In this document: positions 28,535 through 44,237 of the stretch, one piece after another | Layout: every line of letters starts with the position of its first letter | Position numbering within the stretch: the stretch's first letter is position 1 | Source: Megachile rotundata | Lineage: Eukaryota; Arthropoda; Insecta; Hymenoptera; Megachilidae | Assembly (NCBI RefSeq): GCF_050947335.1 | Contig: NW_027473480.1 | Location: 186,001 to 250,000, forward strand | Direction: 5' to 3' | DNA: 64,000 nt | Made by a program: the position numbers and the translations under genes | Notes under the pieces: generated by a model | Database searches by the model: none | What the model was told of the DNA's origin: nothing | The model's input: the letters and a program-made list of their open reading frames with translations, nothing else

Positions 28535-29198
28535 GAACGACAATTACTATACTTATTGCTCTTATTATTATGAATCTAACTCATATTATTAACCATATTA
28601 TGCAGATATGATCGATAGAACGACAATTACTATACTTATTACTCATATCATTATCGATCTAACTCATATTATTAACAATATTATGCAGATATGATCGATA
28701 GCACGACATTTACTATACTTATTACTCTTATTATTATCAACCTAACTCATATTATTAGCCGTATTATGCTTAAATGATCGATAGAACGACAATTACTATA
28801 CTTATTACTCTCATTATTATCAATCTAACTCATATTATTAGCCATATTATGCTTAAATGATCGATAGAACGACAATTACTATACTTATTACTCTTATTAT
28901 TATGAATCTAACTCATATTATTAACCATATTATGCAGATATGATCGATAGAACTACAATTACTATACCCATTACTCTTATTATTGTCAATCTAACTCATA
29001 TTATTAGCCATATTATGCTTATATGATCGATAGAACGACAATTACTATACTTATTACTCTTATTATTATCAATCTAACTCATATTACTAGCCATATTATG
29101 CTTAAATGATCGATAGAACGACAATTACTGTACTTATTACTCATATCATTATCGATCTAACTCATATTATTAGCCATATTATGCTTATATTATCGATA
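28535..29198 (+). repeat. Eight-monomer tandem duplication, unit 2
   Basis: This is the second unit of the 664-bp duplication. The junction at about 28535 places TTATATTATCGATAG directly before the TTGCTC monomer, a combination that marks the crossover point. Confidence 0.82.
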
Positions 29199-30172
29199 GA
29201 ACGACAATTACTGTACTTATTACTCTTATTGTTATCAATCTAACTCATATTATTAACCATATTATGCTTATATGATCGATAGAACGACAATTACTGTACT
29301 TATTACTCTTATTATTATTAATCTAACTCATATTATTAACCATATTATGCTAATATGATCGATAGAACGACAATTACTATACTTATTACACTCACTATTA
29401 TTAATCTAACTCATATTATTAACCATATTATGCAGATATGATCGATAGCACGACATTTACTATACTTATTACTCCTATTATTATCAACCTAACTCATATT
29501 ATTAGCCATATTATGCTTAAATGATCGATAGAACGACAATTACTATACTTATTACTCTTATTATTATCAATCTAACTCATATTACTAGCCATATTATGCT
29601 TAAATGATCGATAGAACGACAATTACTGTACTTATTACTCATATCATTATCGATCTAACTCATATTATTAGCCATATTATGCTTATATTATCGATAGAAC
29701 GACAATTACTGTACTTATTACTCTTATTGTTATCAATCTAACTCATATTATTAACCATATTATGCTTACATGATCGATAGAACGACAATTACTGTACTTA
29801 TTACTCTTATTATTATTAATCTAACTCATATTATTAACCATATTATGCAGATATGATCGATAGAACTATAATTACTATACCCATTACTCTTATTATTATG
29901 AATCTAACTCATATTATTAACCATATTATGCAGATATGATCGATAGAACGACAATTACTATACTTATTACTCATATCATTATCGATCTAACTCATATTAT
30001 TAGCCATATTATGCTTATATGATCGACAGAACGACAATTACTATACTTATTACACACACTGTTATCAATCTAACTCATATTATTAACCATATTATGCTAA
30101 TTTGATCGATAGAACGACAATCACTATACTTATTACTCTTATTATTATCAATCTAACTCATATTATTAGCCG

Positions 30173-33160
30173 TATTATGCTTAAATGATCGATAGAACGA
30201 CAATTACTATACTTATTACTCTTATTATTATCAATCTATCTCATATTCTTAGCCATATTATGCTTATATGATCGATAGAACGACAATTACTGTACTCACT
30301 ACTCTTATTATTATCGATCTAACTCATACTATTAGCCAAATTATGCTTATATTATCGATAGAACGACAATTACTGTACTTATTACTGTTATTATTATCAA
30401 TTTAACTCATATTATTACCCATATTATGCTTAAATGATCGATAGAACGACAATTACTATACTTATTACTATTATTATTATCAATCTTACTGATATTATTA
30501 GCTATATTATGCATATATGATCGATAGAACGACAATTACTGTACTTACTACTCTTACCATTATCGATCTAACTCATATTATTAGCCATATTATGCTTATA
30601 TGATCGATAGAACGACAATTACTATACTTATTACTCTCATTATTATCAATCTAACTCATATTATTAGCCATATTATGCTTAAATGATCGATAGAACGACA
30701 ATTACTATACTTATTGCTCTTATTATTATGAATCTAACTCATATTATTAACCATATTATGCAGATATGATCGATAGAACGACAATTACTATACTTATTAC
30801 TCATATCATTATCGATCTAACTCATATTATTAACAATATTATGCAGATATGATCGATAGCACGACATTTACTATACTTATTACTCTTATTATTATCAACC
30901 TAACTCATATTATTAGCCGTATTATGCTTAAATGATCGATAGAACGACAATTACTATACTTATTACTCTCATTATTATCAATCTAACTCATATTATTAGC
31001 CATATTATGCTTAAATGATCGATAGAACGACAATTACTATACTTATTACTCTTATTATTATGAATCTAACTCATATTATTAACCATATTATGCAGATATG
31101 ATCGATAGAACTACAATTACTATACCCATTACTCTTATTATTGTCAATCTAACTCATATTATTAGCCATATTATGCTTATATGATCGATAGAACGACAAT
31201 TACTATACTTATTACTCTTATTATTATCAATCTAACTCATATTATTAGCCATATTATGCAGATATGATCGATAGAACGACAATTACTACACTTATTACTA
31301 TTATTATTATCAATCTTACTCATATTATTAGCCATATTATGCTTATATGATCGATAGAACGACAATTACTATACTTATTACTCTTATTATTATCAATCTA
31401 ACTCATATTATTAACCATATTATGCTTGTATGATCGATAGAACGACAATTACTATACTTATTATTCTTATTTTTATCTACCTAACGCATATTATTAGCCA
31501 TATTATGCTTAAATGATCGATAGAACGACAATTACTATACTTATTACTCTTATTATTATCAATCTAACTCATATTACTAGCCATATTATGCTTAAATGAT
31601 CGATAGAACGACAATTACTGTACTTATTACTCATATCATTATCGATCTAACTCATATTATTAGCCATATTATGCTTATATTATCGATAGAACGACAATTA
31701 CTGTACTTATTACTCTTATTGTTATCAATCTAACTCATATTATTAACCATATTATGCTTACATGATCGATAGAACGACAATTACTGTACTTATTACTCTT
31801 ATTATTATTAATCTAACTCATATTATTAACCATATTATGCAGATATGATCGATAGAACTATAATTACTATACCCATTACTCTTATTATTATCAATCTAAC
31901 TCATATTATTAGCCATATTATGCTTATATGATCGATAGAACGACAATTACTGTACTTACTACTCTTACCATTATCGATCTAACTCATATTATTAGCCATA
32001 TTATGCTTATATGATCGATAGAACGAAAATTACTATACTTATTACTCTTATTATTATCAATCTAACTCATATTATTAACCATATTATGCTTGTATGATCG
32101 ATAGAACGACAATTACTATACTTATTATTCTTATTTTTATCTACCTAACTCATATTATTAGCCATATTATGCCTAAATGATCGATAGAACGACAATTACT
32201 ATACTTATTACTCTTATTATTATCAATCTAACTCATATTACTAGCCATATTATGCTTAAATGATCGATAGAACGACAATTACTGTACTTATTACTCATAT
32301 CATTATCGATCTGACTCATATTATTAGCCATATTATGCTTATATTATCGATAGAACGACAATTACTGTACTTATTACTCTTATTGTTATCAATCTAACTC
32401 ATATTATTAACCATATTATGCTTATATGATCGATAGAACGACAATTACTGTACTTATTACTCTTATTATTATTAATCTAACTCATATTATTAACCATATT
32501 ATGCTAATATGATCGATAGAACGACAATTACTATACTTATTACACTCACTATTATTAATCTAACTCATATTATTAACCATATTATGCAGATATGATCGAT
32601 AGCACGACATTTACTATACTTATTACTCCTATTATTATCAACCTAACTCATATTATTAGCCATATTATGCTTATATGATCGATAGAACGACAATTACTAT
32701 ACTTATTATTCTTATTTTTATCAACCTAACTCATATTATTAGCCATATTATGCTTAAATGATCGATAGAACGACAATTACTATACTTATTGCTCTTATTA
32801 TTATGAATCTAACTCATATTATTAACCATATTATGCAGATATGATCGATAGAACGACAATTACTATACTTATTACTCATATCATTATCGATCTAACTCAT
32901 ATTATTAGCCATATTATGCTTATATGATCGACAGAACGACAATTACTATACTTATTACACACACTGTTATCAATCTAACTCATATTATTAACCATATTAT
33001 GCTAATTTGATCGATAGAACGACAATCACTATACTTATTACTCTTATTATTATCAATCTAACTCATATTATTAGCCGTATTATGCTTATATGATCGATAG
33101 AACGACAATTACTATCCTTATTACTCTCATTATTATCAATCTAACTCATATTATTAGCCA
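30173..33160 (+). repeat. 36-monomer tandem higher-order repeat, unit 1
   Basis: This 2988-bp unit (36 x 83) is followed directly by a second. Shared markers lie exactly 2988 bp apart: CTTACTGATATT at 30484 and 33472, AACTATAATT at 31857 and 34845, the ACACTCACTATTATTAATC monomer at 32542 and 35530, and TACACACACTG at 32956 and 35944. Private changes here include CTAACGCAT near 31484. Confidence 0.9.
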
Positions 33161-36100
33161 TATTATGCTTAAATGATCGATAGACCGACAATTACTATAC
33201 TTATTACTCTTATTATTATCAATCTATCTCATATTCTTAGCCATATTATGCTTATATGATCGATAGAACGACAATTACTGTACTCACTACTCTTATTATT
33301 ATCGATCTAACTCATACTATTAGCCAAATTATGCTTATATTATCGATAGAACGACAATTACTGTACTTATTACTGTTATTATTATCAATTTAACTCATAT
33401 TATTACCCATATTATGCTTAAATGATCGATAGAACGACAATTACTATACTTATTACTATTATTATTATCAATCTTACTGATATTATTAGCTATATTATGC
33501 ATATATGATCGATAGAACGACAATTACTGTACTTACTACTCTTACCATTATCGATCTAACTCATATTATTAGCCATATTATGCTTATATGATCGATAGAA
33601 CGACAATTACTATACTTATTACTCTCATTATTATCAATCTAACTCATATTATTAGCCATATTATGCTTAAATGATCGATAGAACGACAATTACTATACTT
33701 ATTGCTCTTATTATTATGAATCTAACTCATATTATTAACCATATTATGCAGATATGATCGATAGAACGACAATTACTATACTTATTACTCATATCATTAT
33801 CGATCTAACTCATATTATTAACAATATTATGCAGATATGATCGATAGCACGACATTTACTATACTTATTACTCTTATTATTATCAACCTAACTCATATTA
33901 TTAGCCGTATTATGCTTAAATGATCGATAGAACGACAATTACTATACTTATTACTCTCATTATTATCAATCTAACTCATATTATTAGCCATATTATGCTT
34001 AAATGATCGATAGAACGACAATTACTATACTTATTACTCTTATTATTATGAATCTAACTCATATTATTAACCATATTATGCAGATATGATCGATAGAACT
34101 ACAATTACTATACCCATTACTCTTATTATTGTCAATCTAACTCATATTATTAGCCATATTATGCTTATATGATCGATAGAACGACAATTACTATACTTAT
34201 TACTCTTATTATTATCAATCTAACTCATATTATTAGCCATATTATGCAGATATGATCGATAGAACGACAATTACTACACTTATTACTATTATTATTATCA
34301 ATCTTACTCATATTATTAGCCATATTATGCTTATATGATCGATAGAACGACAATTACTATACTTATTACTCTTATTATTATCAATCTAACTCATATTATT
34401 AACCATATTATGCTTGTATGATCGATAGAACGACAATTACTATACTTATTATTCTTATTTTTATCTACCTAACTCATATTATTAGCCATATTATGCTTAA
34501 ATGATCGATAGAACGACAATTACTATACTTATTACTCTTATTATTATCAATCTAACTCATATTACTAGCCATATTATGCTTAAATGATCGATAGAACGAC
34601 AATTACTGTACTTATTACTCATATCATTATCGATCTAACTCATATTATTAGCCATATTATGCTTATATTATCGATAGAACGACAATTACTGTACTTATTA
34701 CTCTTATTGTTATCAATCTAACTCATATTATTAACCATATTATGCTTACATGATCGATAGAACGACAATTACTGTACTTATTACTCTTATTATTATTAAT
34801 CTAACTCATATTATTAACCATATTATGCAGATATGATCGATAGAACTATAATTACTATACCCATTACTCTTATTATTGTCAATCTAACTCATATTATTAG
34901 CCATATTATGCTTATATGATCGATAGAACGACAATTACTGTACTTACTACTCTTACCATTATCGATCTAACTCATATTATTAGCCATATTATGCTTATAT
35001 GATCGATAGAACGAAAATTACTATACTTATTACTCTTATTATTATCAATCTAACTCATATTATTAACCATATTATGCTTGTATGATCGATAGAACGACAA
35101 TTACTATACTTATTATTCTTATTTTTATCTACCTAACTCATATTATTAGCCATATTATGCCTAAATGATCGATAGAACGACAATTACTATACTTATTACT
35201 CTTATTATTATCAATCTAACTCATATTACTAGCCATATTATGCTTAAATGATCGATAGAACGACAATTACTGTACTTATTACTCATATCATTATCGATCT
35301 GACTCATATTATTAGCCATATTATGCTTATATTATCGATAGAACGACAATTACTGTACTTATTACTCTTATTGTTATCAATCTAACTCATATTATGAACC
35401 ATATTATGCTTATATGATCGATAGAACGACAATTACTGTACTTATTACTCTTATTATTGTTAATCTAACTCATATTATTAACCATATTATGCTAATATGA
35501 TCGATAGAACGACAATTACTATACTTATTACACTCACTATTATTAATCTAACTCATATTATTAACCATATTATGCAGATATGATCGATAGCACGACATTT
35601 ACTATACTTATTACTCCTATTATTATCAACCTAACTCATATTATTAGCCATATTATGCTTATATGATCGATAGAACGACAATTACTATACTTATTATTCT
35701 TATTTTTATCAACCTAACTCATATTATTAGCCATATTATGCTTAAATGATCGATAGAACGACAATTACTATACTTATTGCTCTTATTATTATGAATCTAA
35801 CTCATATTATTAACCATATTATGCAGATATGATCGATAGAACGACAATTACTATACTTATTACTCATATCATTATCGATCTAACTCATATTATTAGCCAT
35901 ATTATGCTTATATGATCGACAGAACGACAATTACTATACTTATTACACACACTGTTATCAATCTAACTCATATTATTAACCATATTATGCTAATTTGATC
36001 GATAGAACGACAATCACTATACTTATTACTCTTATTATTATCAATCTAACTCATATTATTAGCCGTATTATGCTTATATGATCGATAGAACGACAATTAC

Positions 36101-36188
36101 TATACTTATTACTCTCATTATTATCAATCTAACTCATATTATTAGCCATATTATGCTTAAATGATCGATAGAACGACAATTACTATAC
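33161..36188 (+). repeat. 36-monomer tandem higher-order repeat, unit 2
   Basis: This is the second unit, with about 40 bp of further match into the next monomer. Its private changes include AGACCGAC near 33185, ATTGTCAATC near 34874, TTATGAACC near 35394 and ATTGTTAATC near 35458. The match ends where the next monomer reads TTGCTC instead of TTACTC. Confidence 0.9.
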
Positions 36189-36929
36189 TTATTGCTCTTA
36201 TTATTATGAATCTAACTCATATTATTAACCATATTATGCAGATATGATCGATAGAACGACAATTACTATACTTATTACTCATATCATTATCGATCTAACT
36301 CATATTATTAACAATATTATGCAGATATGATCGATAGCACGACATTTACTATACTTATTACTCTTATTATTATCAACCTAACTCATATTATTAGCCGTAT
36401 TATGCTTAAATGATCGATAGAACGACAATTACTATACTTATTACTCTTATTATTATGAATCTAACTCATATTATTAACCATATTATGCAGATATGATCGA
36501 TAGAACTACAATTACTATACCCATTACTCTTATTATTGTCAATCTAACTCATATTATTAGCCATATTATGCTTATATGATCGATAGAACGACAATTACTA
36601 TACTTATTACTCTTATTATTATCAATCTAACTCATATTACTAGCCATATTATGCTTAAATGATCGATAGAACGACAATTACTGTACTTATTACTCATATC
36701 ATTATCGATCTAACTCATATTATTAGCCATATTATGCTTATATTATCGATAGAACGACAATTACTGTACTTATTACTCTTATTGTTATCAATCTAACTCA
36801 TATTATTAACCATATTATGCTTATATGATCGATAGAACGACAATTACTGTACTTATTACTCTTATTATTATTAATCTAACTCATATTATTAACCATATTA
36901 TGCTAATATGATCGATAGAACGACAATTA

Positions 36930-37620
36930 CTATACTTATAACACTCACTATTATTAATCTAACTCATATTATTAACCATATTATGCAGATATGATCGATA
37001 GCACGACCTTTACTATACTTATTACTCCTATTATTATCAACCTAACTCATATTATTAGCCATATTATGCTTATATGATCGATAGAACGACAATTACTATA
37101 CTTATTATTCTTATTTTTATCAACCTAACTCATATTATTAGCCATATTATGCTTAAATGATCGATAGAACGACAATTACTATACTTATTGCTCTTATTAT
37201 TATGAATCTAACTCATATTATTAACCATATTGTGCAGATATGATCGATAGAACGACAATTACTATACTTATTACTCATATCATTATCGATCTAACTCATA
37301 TTATTAGCCATATTATGCTTATATGATCGACAGAACGACAATTACTATACTTATTACACACACTGTTATCAATCTAACTCATATTATTAACCATATTATG
37401 CTAATTTGATCGATAGAACGACAATCACTATACTTATTACTCTTATTATTATCAATCTAACTCATATTATTAGCCGTATTATGCTTATATGATCGATAGA
37501 ACGACAATTACTATACTTATTACTCTCATTATTATCAATCTAACTCATATTATTAGCCATATTATGCTTAAATGATCGATAGAACGACAATTACTATACT
37601 TATTGCTCTTATTATTATCA
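36930..37620 (+). repeat. Partial 18-monomer-type unit ending in a chimeric monomer
   Basis: The run starts with the ACACTCACTATTATTAATC monomer at 36941 and follows the order of the 18-monomer unit. It is cut short at about 37610, where a TTGCTC start joins an ATTATCAATC, TTAACC, GCTTGTATG tail. The next unit start is 14 monomers on (38103) instead of 18, so about four monomers were lost by a crossover inside this hybrid monomer. It shares TTATAACACTC with 39597. A private change is CACGACCTTTAC near 37006. Confidence 0.7.
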
Positions 37621-38102
37621 ATCTAACTCATATTATTAACCATATTATGCTTGTATGATCGATAGAACGACAATTACTATACTTATTATTCTTATTTTTA
37701 TCTACCTAACTCATATTATTAGCCATATTATGCCTAAATGATCGATAGAACGACAATTACTATACTTATTACTCTTATTATTATCAATCTAACTCATATT
37801 ACTAGCCATATTATGCTTAAATGATCGATAGAACGACAATTACTGTACTTATTACTCATATCATTATCGATCTGACTCATATTATTAGCCATATTATGCT
37901 TATATTATCGATAGAACGACAATTACTGTACTTATTACTCTTATTGTTATCAATCTAACTCATATTATTAACCATATTATGCTTATATGATCGATAGAAC
38001 GACAATTACTGTACTTATTACTCTTATTATTATTAATCTAACTCATATTATTAACCATATTATGCTAATATGATCGATAGAACGACAATTACTATACTTA
38101 TT

Positions 38103-39596
38103 ACACTCACTATTATTAATCTAACTCATATTATTAACCATATTATGCAGATATGATCGATAGCACGACATTTACTATACTTATTACTCCTATTATTATC
38201 AACCTAACTCATATTATTAGCCATATTATGCTTATATGATCGATAGAACGACAATTACTATACTTATTATTCTTATTTTTATCAACCTAACTCATATTAT
38301 TAGCCATATTATGCTTAAATGATCGATAGAACGACAATTACTATACTTATTGCTCTTATTATTATGAATCTAACTCATATTATTAACCATATTATGCAGA
38401 TATGATCGATAGAACGACAATTACTATACTTATTACTCATATCATTATCGATCTAACTCATATTATTAGCCATATTATGCTTATATGATCGACAGAACGA
38501 CAATTACTATACTTATTACACACACTGTTATCAATCTAACTCATATTATTAACCATATTATGCTAATTTGATCGATAGAACGACAATCACTATACTTATT
38601 ACTCTTATTATTATCAATCTAACTCATATTATTAGCCGTATTATGCTTATATGATCGATAGAACGACAATTACTATACTTATTACTCTCATTATTATCAA
38701 TCTAACTCATATTATTAGCCATATTATGCTTAAATGATCGATAGAACGACAATTACTATCCTTATTGCTCTTATTATTATGAATCTAACTCATATTATTA
38801 ACCATATTATGCAGATATGATCGATAGAACGACAATTACTATACTTATTACTCATATCATTATCGATCTAACTCATATTATTAACAATATTATGCAGATA
38901 TGATCGATAGCACGACATTTACTATACTTATTACTCTTATTATTATCAACCTAACTCATATTATTAGCCGTATTATGCTTAAATGATCGATAGAACGACA
39001 GTTACTATACTTATTACTCTCATTATTATCAATCTAACTCATATTATTAGCCATATTATGCTTAAATGATCGATAGGACGACAATTACTATACTTATTAC
39101 TCTTATTATTATGAATCTAACTCATATTATTAACCATATTATGCAGATATGATCGATAGAACTACAATTACTATACCCATTACTCTTATTATTGTCAATC
39201 TAACTCATATTATTAGCCATATTATGCTTATATGATCGATAGAACGACAATTACTATACTTATTACTCTTATTATTATCAATCTAACTCATATTACTAGC
39301 CATATTATGCTTAAATGATCGATAGAACGACAATTACTGTACTTATTACTCATATCATTATCGATCTAACTCATATTATTAGCCATATTATGCTTATATT
39401 ATCGATAGAACGACAATTACTGTACTTATTACTCTTATTGTTATCAATCTAACTCATATTATTAACCATATTATGCTTATATGATCGATAGAACGACAAT
39501 TACTGTACTTATTACTCTTATTATTATTAATCTAACTCATATTATTAACCATATTATGCTAATATGATCGATAGAACGACAATTACTATACTTATA
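38103..39596 (+). repeat. 18-monomer higher-order repeat, unit 1
   Basis: This 1494-bp unit (18 x 83) runs from one ACACTCACTATTATTAATC monomer to the next. The unit starts are 38103, 39597 and 41091. Private changes here are ACTATCCTTATTGC near 38757, CGACAGTTAC near 38999 and GATAGGACG near 39074. Confidence 0.85.
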
Positions 39597-41090
39597 ACAC
39601 TCACTATTATTAATCTAACTCATATTATTAACCATATTATGCAGATATGATCGATAGCACGACATTTACTATACTTATTACTCCTATTATTATCAACCTA
39701 ACTCATATTATTAGCCATATTATGCTTATATGATCGATAGAACGACAATTACTATACTTATTATTCTTATTTTTATCAACCTAACTCATATTATTAGCCA
39801 TATTATGCTTAAATGATCGATAGAACGACAATTACTATACTTATTGCTCTTATTATTATGAATCTAACTCATATTATTAACCATATTATGCAGATATGAT
39901 CGATAGAACGACAATTACTATACTTATTACTCATATCATTATCGATCTAACTCATATTATTAGCCATATTATGCTTATATGATCGACAGAACGACAATTA
40001 CTATACTTATTACACACACTGTTATCAATCTAACTCATATTATTAACCATATTATGCTAATTTGATCGATAGAACGACAATCACTATACTTATTACTCTT
40101 ATTATTATCAATCTAACTCATATTATTAGCCGTATTATGCTTATATGATCGATAGAACGACAATTACTATACTTATTACTCTCATTATTATCAATCTAAC
40201 TCATATTATTAGCCATATTATGCTTAAATGATCGATAGAACGACAATTACTATACTTACTGCTCTTATTATTATGAATCTAACTCATATTATTAACCATA
40301 TTATGCAGATATGATCGATAGAACGACAATTACTATACTTATTACTCATATCATTATCGATCTAACTCATATTATTAACAATATTATGCAGATATGATCG
40401 ATAGCACGACATTTACTATACTTATTACTCTTATTATTATCAACCTAACTCATATTATTAGCCGTATTATGCTTAAATGATCGATAGAACGACAATTACT
40501 ATACTTATTACTCTCATTATTATCAATCTAACTCATATTATTAGCCATATTATGCTTAAATGATCGATAGAACGACAATTACTATACTTATTACTCTTAT
40601 TATTATGAATCTAACTCATATTATTAACCATATTATGCAGATATGATCGATAGAACTACAATTACTATACCCATTACTCTTATTATTGTCAATCTAACTC
40701 ATATTATTAGCCATATTATGCTTATATGATCGATAGAACGACAATTACTATACTTATTACTCTTATTATTATCAATCTAACTCATATTACTAGCCATATT
40801 ATGCTTAAATGATCGATAGAACGACAATTACTGTACTTATTACTCATATCATTATCGATCTAACTCATATTATTAGCCATATTATGCTTATATTATCGAT
40901 AGAACGACAATTACTGTACTTATTACTCTTATTGTTATCAATCTAACTCATATTATTAACCATATTATGCTTATATGATCGATAGAACGACAATTACTGT
41001 ACTTATTACTCTTATTATTATTAATCTAACTCATATTATTAACCATATTATGCTAATATGATCGATAGAACGACAATTACTATACTTATT
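39597..41090 (+). repeat. 18-monomer higher-order repeat, unit 2
   Basis: This is the second full 1494-bp unit. Its first monomer reads TTATAACACTC, shared with 36941 (2656 bp or 32 monomers upstream) but not with 38103 or 41091. That single change shows that 36941 and 39597 share more recent ancestry than the neighbours do. A private change, CTTACTGCTC, lies near 40256. Confidence 0.85.
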
Positions 41091-41596
41091 ACACTCACTA
41101 TTATTAATCTAACTCATATTATTAACCATATTATGCAGATATGATCGATAGCACGACATTTACTATACTTATTACTCCTATTATTATCAACCTAACTCAT
41201 ATTATTAGCCATATTATGCTTATATGATCGATAGAACGACAATTACTATACTTATTATTCTTATTTTTATCAACCTAACTCATATTATTAGCCATATTAT
41301 GCTTAAATGATCGATAGAACGACAATTACTATACTTATTGCTCTTATTATTATGAATCTAACTCATATTATTAACCATATTACGCAGATATGATCGATAG
41401 AACGACAATTACTATACTTATTACTCATATCATTATCGATCTAACTCATATTATTAGCCATATTATGCTTATATGATCGACAGAACGACAATTACTATAC
41501 TTATTACACACACTGTTATCAATCTAACTCATATTATTAACCATATTATGCTAATTTGATCGATAGAACGACAATCACTATACTTATTACTCTTAT
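41091..41596 (+). repeat. 18-monomer higher-order repeat, truncated unit 3
   Basis: This third copy follows the same order for about six monomers. It then switches at about 41596 to a GAATCTGACTCATATTACTAACC series typical of the outer zones. It marks the right edge of the central zone. Confidence 0.8.
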
Positions 41597-44237
41597 TATT
41601 ATGAATCTGACTCATATTACTAACCATATTATGCAGATATGACCGATAGAACTACAATTACTATACTCATTACTCTTATTATTATCAATCTAACTCATAT
41701 TATTAGCCATATTATGCTTATATGATCGATAGAACGACAATTATTATACTTGTTACTCTTATTATTATCAATCTAACTCATATTACCAGCCATATTATGC
41801 TTAAATGATCGATAGAACGACAATTACTATACTTATTACTCTTATTATTATCAATCTATCTCATATTCTTAGCCATATTATGCTTATATGATCGATAGAA
41901 CGACAATTACTGTACTCACTACTCTTATTATTATCGATCTAACTCATACTATTAGCCAAATTATGCTTATATTATCGATAGAACGACAATTACTGTACTT
42001 ATTACTGTTATTATTATCAATTTAACTCATATTATTAGCCATATTATGCTTAAATGATCGATAGAACGACAATTACTATACTTATTACTATTATTATTAT
42101 CAATCTTACTCATATTATTAGCTATATTATGCATATTTGATCGATAGAACGACAATTACTGTACTTATTACTCTTATCATTATCGATCTAACTCATATTA
42201 TTAGCCATATTATGCTTATATTATCGATAGAGCGACAATTACTGTACTTATTACTGTTATTATTATCAATCTAACTCATATTATTAGCCATATTATGCTT
42301 AAATGATCGATAGAACGACAATTACTATACTTATTACTCTCATTATTATCAATCTAACTCATATTATTAGCCATATTATGCTTAAATGATCGATAGAACG
42401 ACAATTACTATACTTATTACACTTATTATTATGAATCTAACTCATATTATTAACCATATTATGCAGATATGATCGATAGAACTACAATTACTATACCCAT
42501 TACTCTTATTATTGTCAATCTAACTCATATTATTAGCCATATTATGCTTATATGATCGATAGAACGACAATTACTATACTTATTACTCTTATTATTATCA
42601 ATCTAACTCATATTATTAGCCATATTATGCAGATATGGTCGATAGAACGACAATTACTACACTTATTACTATTATTATTATCAATCTTACTCATATTATT
42701 AGCCATATTATGCTTATATGATCGATAGAACGACAATTACTATACTTATTACTCGTATTATTATCAATCTAACTCATATTATTAACCATATTATGCTTGT
42801 ATGATCGATAGAACGACAATTACTATACTTATTATTCTTATTTTTATCTACCTAACTCATATTATTAGCCATATTATGCTTAAATGATCGATAGAACGAC
42901 AATTACTATACATATTACTCTTATTATTATCAATCTAACTCATATTACTAGCCATATTATGCTTAAATGATCGATAGAACGACAATTACTGTACTTATTA
43001 CTCATATCATTATCGATCTAACTCATATTATTAGCCATATTATGCTTATATTATCGATAGGACGACAATTACTGTACTTATTACTCTTATTGTTATCAAT
43101 CTAACTCATATTATTAACCATATTATGCTTATATGATCGATAGAACGACAATTACTGTACTTATTACTCATATCATTATCGATCTAACTCATATTATTAG
43201 CCATATTATGCTTATATGATCGATAGAACGACAATTACTATACTTATTATTCTTATTTTTTACAACCTAACTCATATTATTAGCCATATTATGCTTAAAT
43301 GATCGATAGAACGACAATTACTATACTTATTGCTCTTATTATTATGAATCTAACTCATATTATTAACCATATTATGCAGATATGATCGATAGAACGACAA
43401 TTACTATACTTATTACTCATATCATTATCGATCTAACTCATATTATTAGCCATATTATGCTTATATGATCGACAGAACGACAATTACTATACTTATTACA
43501 CACACTGTTATCAATCTAACTCATATTATTAACCATATTATGCTAATTTGATCGATAGAACCACAATCACTATACTTATTACTCTTATTATTATCAATCT
43601 AACTCATATTATTAGCCGTATTATGCTTAAATGATCGATAGAACGACAATTACTATACTTATTACTCTTATTATTATCAATCTAACTCATATTATTAGCC
43701 ATATTATGCTTATATGGTCGACAGAACGACAATTACTATACTTAGTATTCTTATTTTTATCAACCTAACTCATATTATTAGCCATATTATACTTGAATGA
43801 TCGATAGAACGACAATTACTGTACTTATTACTCTTATCATTATCGATCTAACTCATATTATTAGCCATATTATGCTTATATGATCGATAGAACGACAATT
43901 ACTATACTTATTACTCTTATTATTATCGATCTAACTCATATTATTAGCCATATTATGCTTATATGATCGACAGAACGACAATTACTATACTTATTACACA
44001 CACTGTTATCAATCTAACTCATATTATTAGCCATATTATGCTAATTTGATCGATAGAACGACAATCACTATACTTATTACTCTTATTATTATCAATCTAA
44101 CTCATATTATTAGCCGTATTATGCTTAAATGATCGATAGAACGACAATTACTATACTTATTACTCTTATTATTATCCATCTAACTCATATTATTAGCCAT
44201 ATTATGCTTATATGGTCGACAGAACGACAATTACTAT
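41250..44237 (+). repeat. 36-monomer duplication of the right zone, unit 1
   Basis: This 2988-bp step (36 monomers) is shown by CAATTATTATACTTG at about 41737 and 44725 and by TAGAGCGAC, the TATGGTCGATAG monomer and GCTTGTATG in the same order. Private changes here include TTACGCAG near 41381, GACCGATAG near 41642, TTACACTTATT near 42419 and TTTACAACC near 43259. The same step size occurs independently at 30173-36188. Confidence 0.8.
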
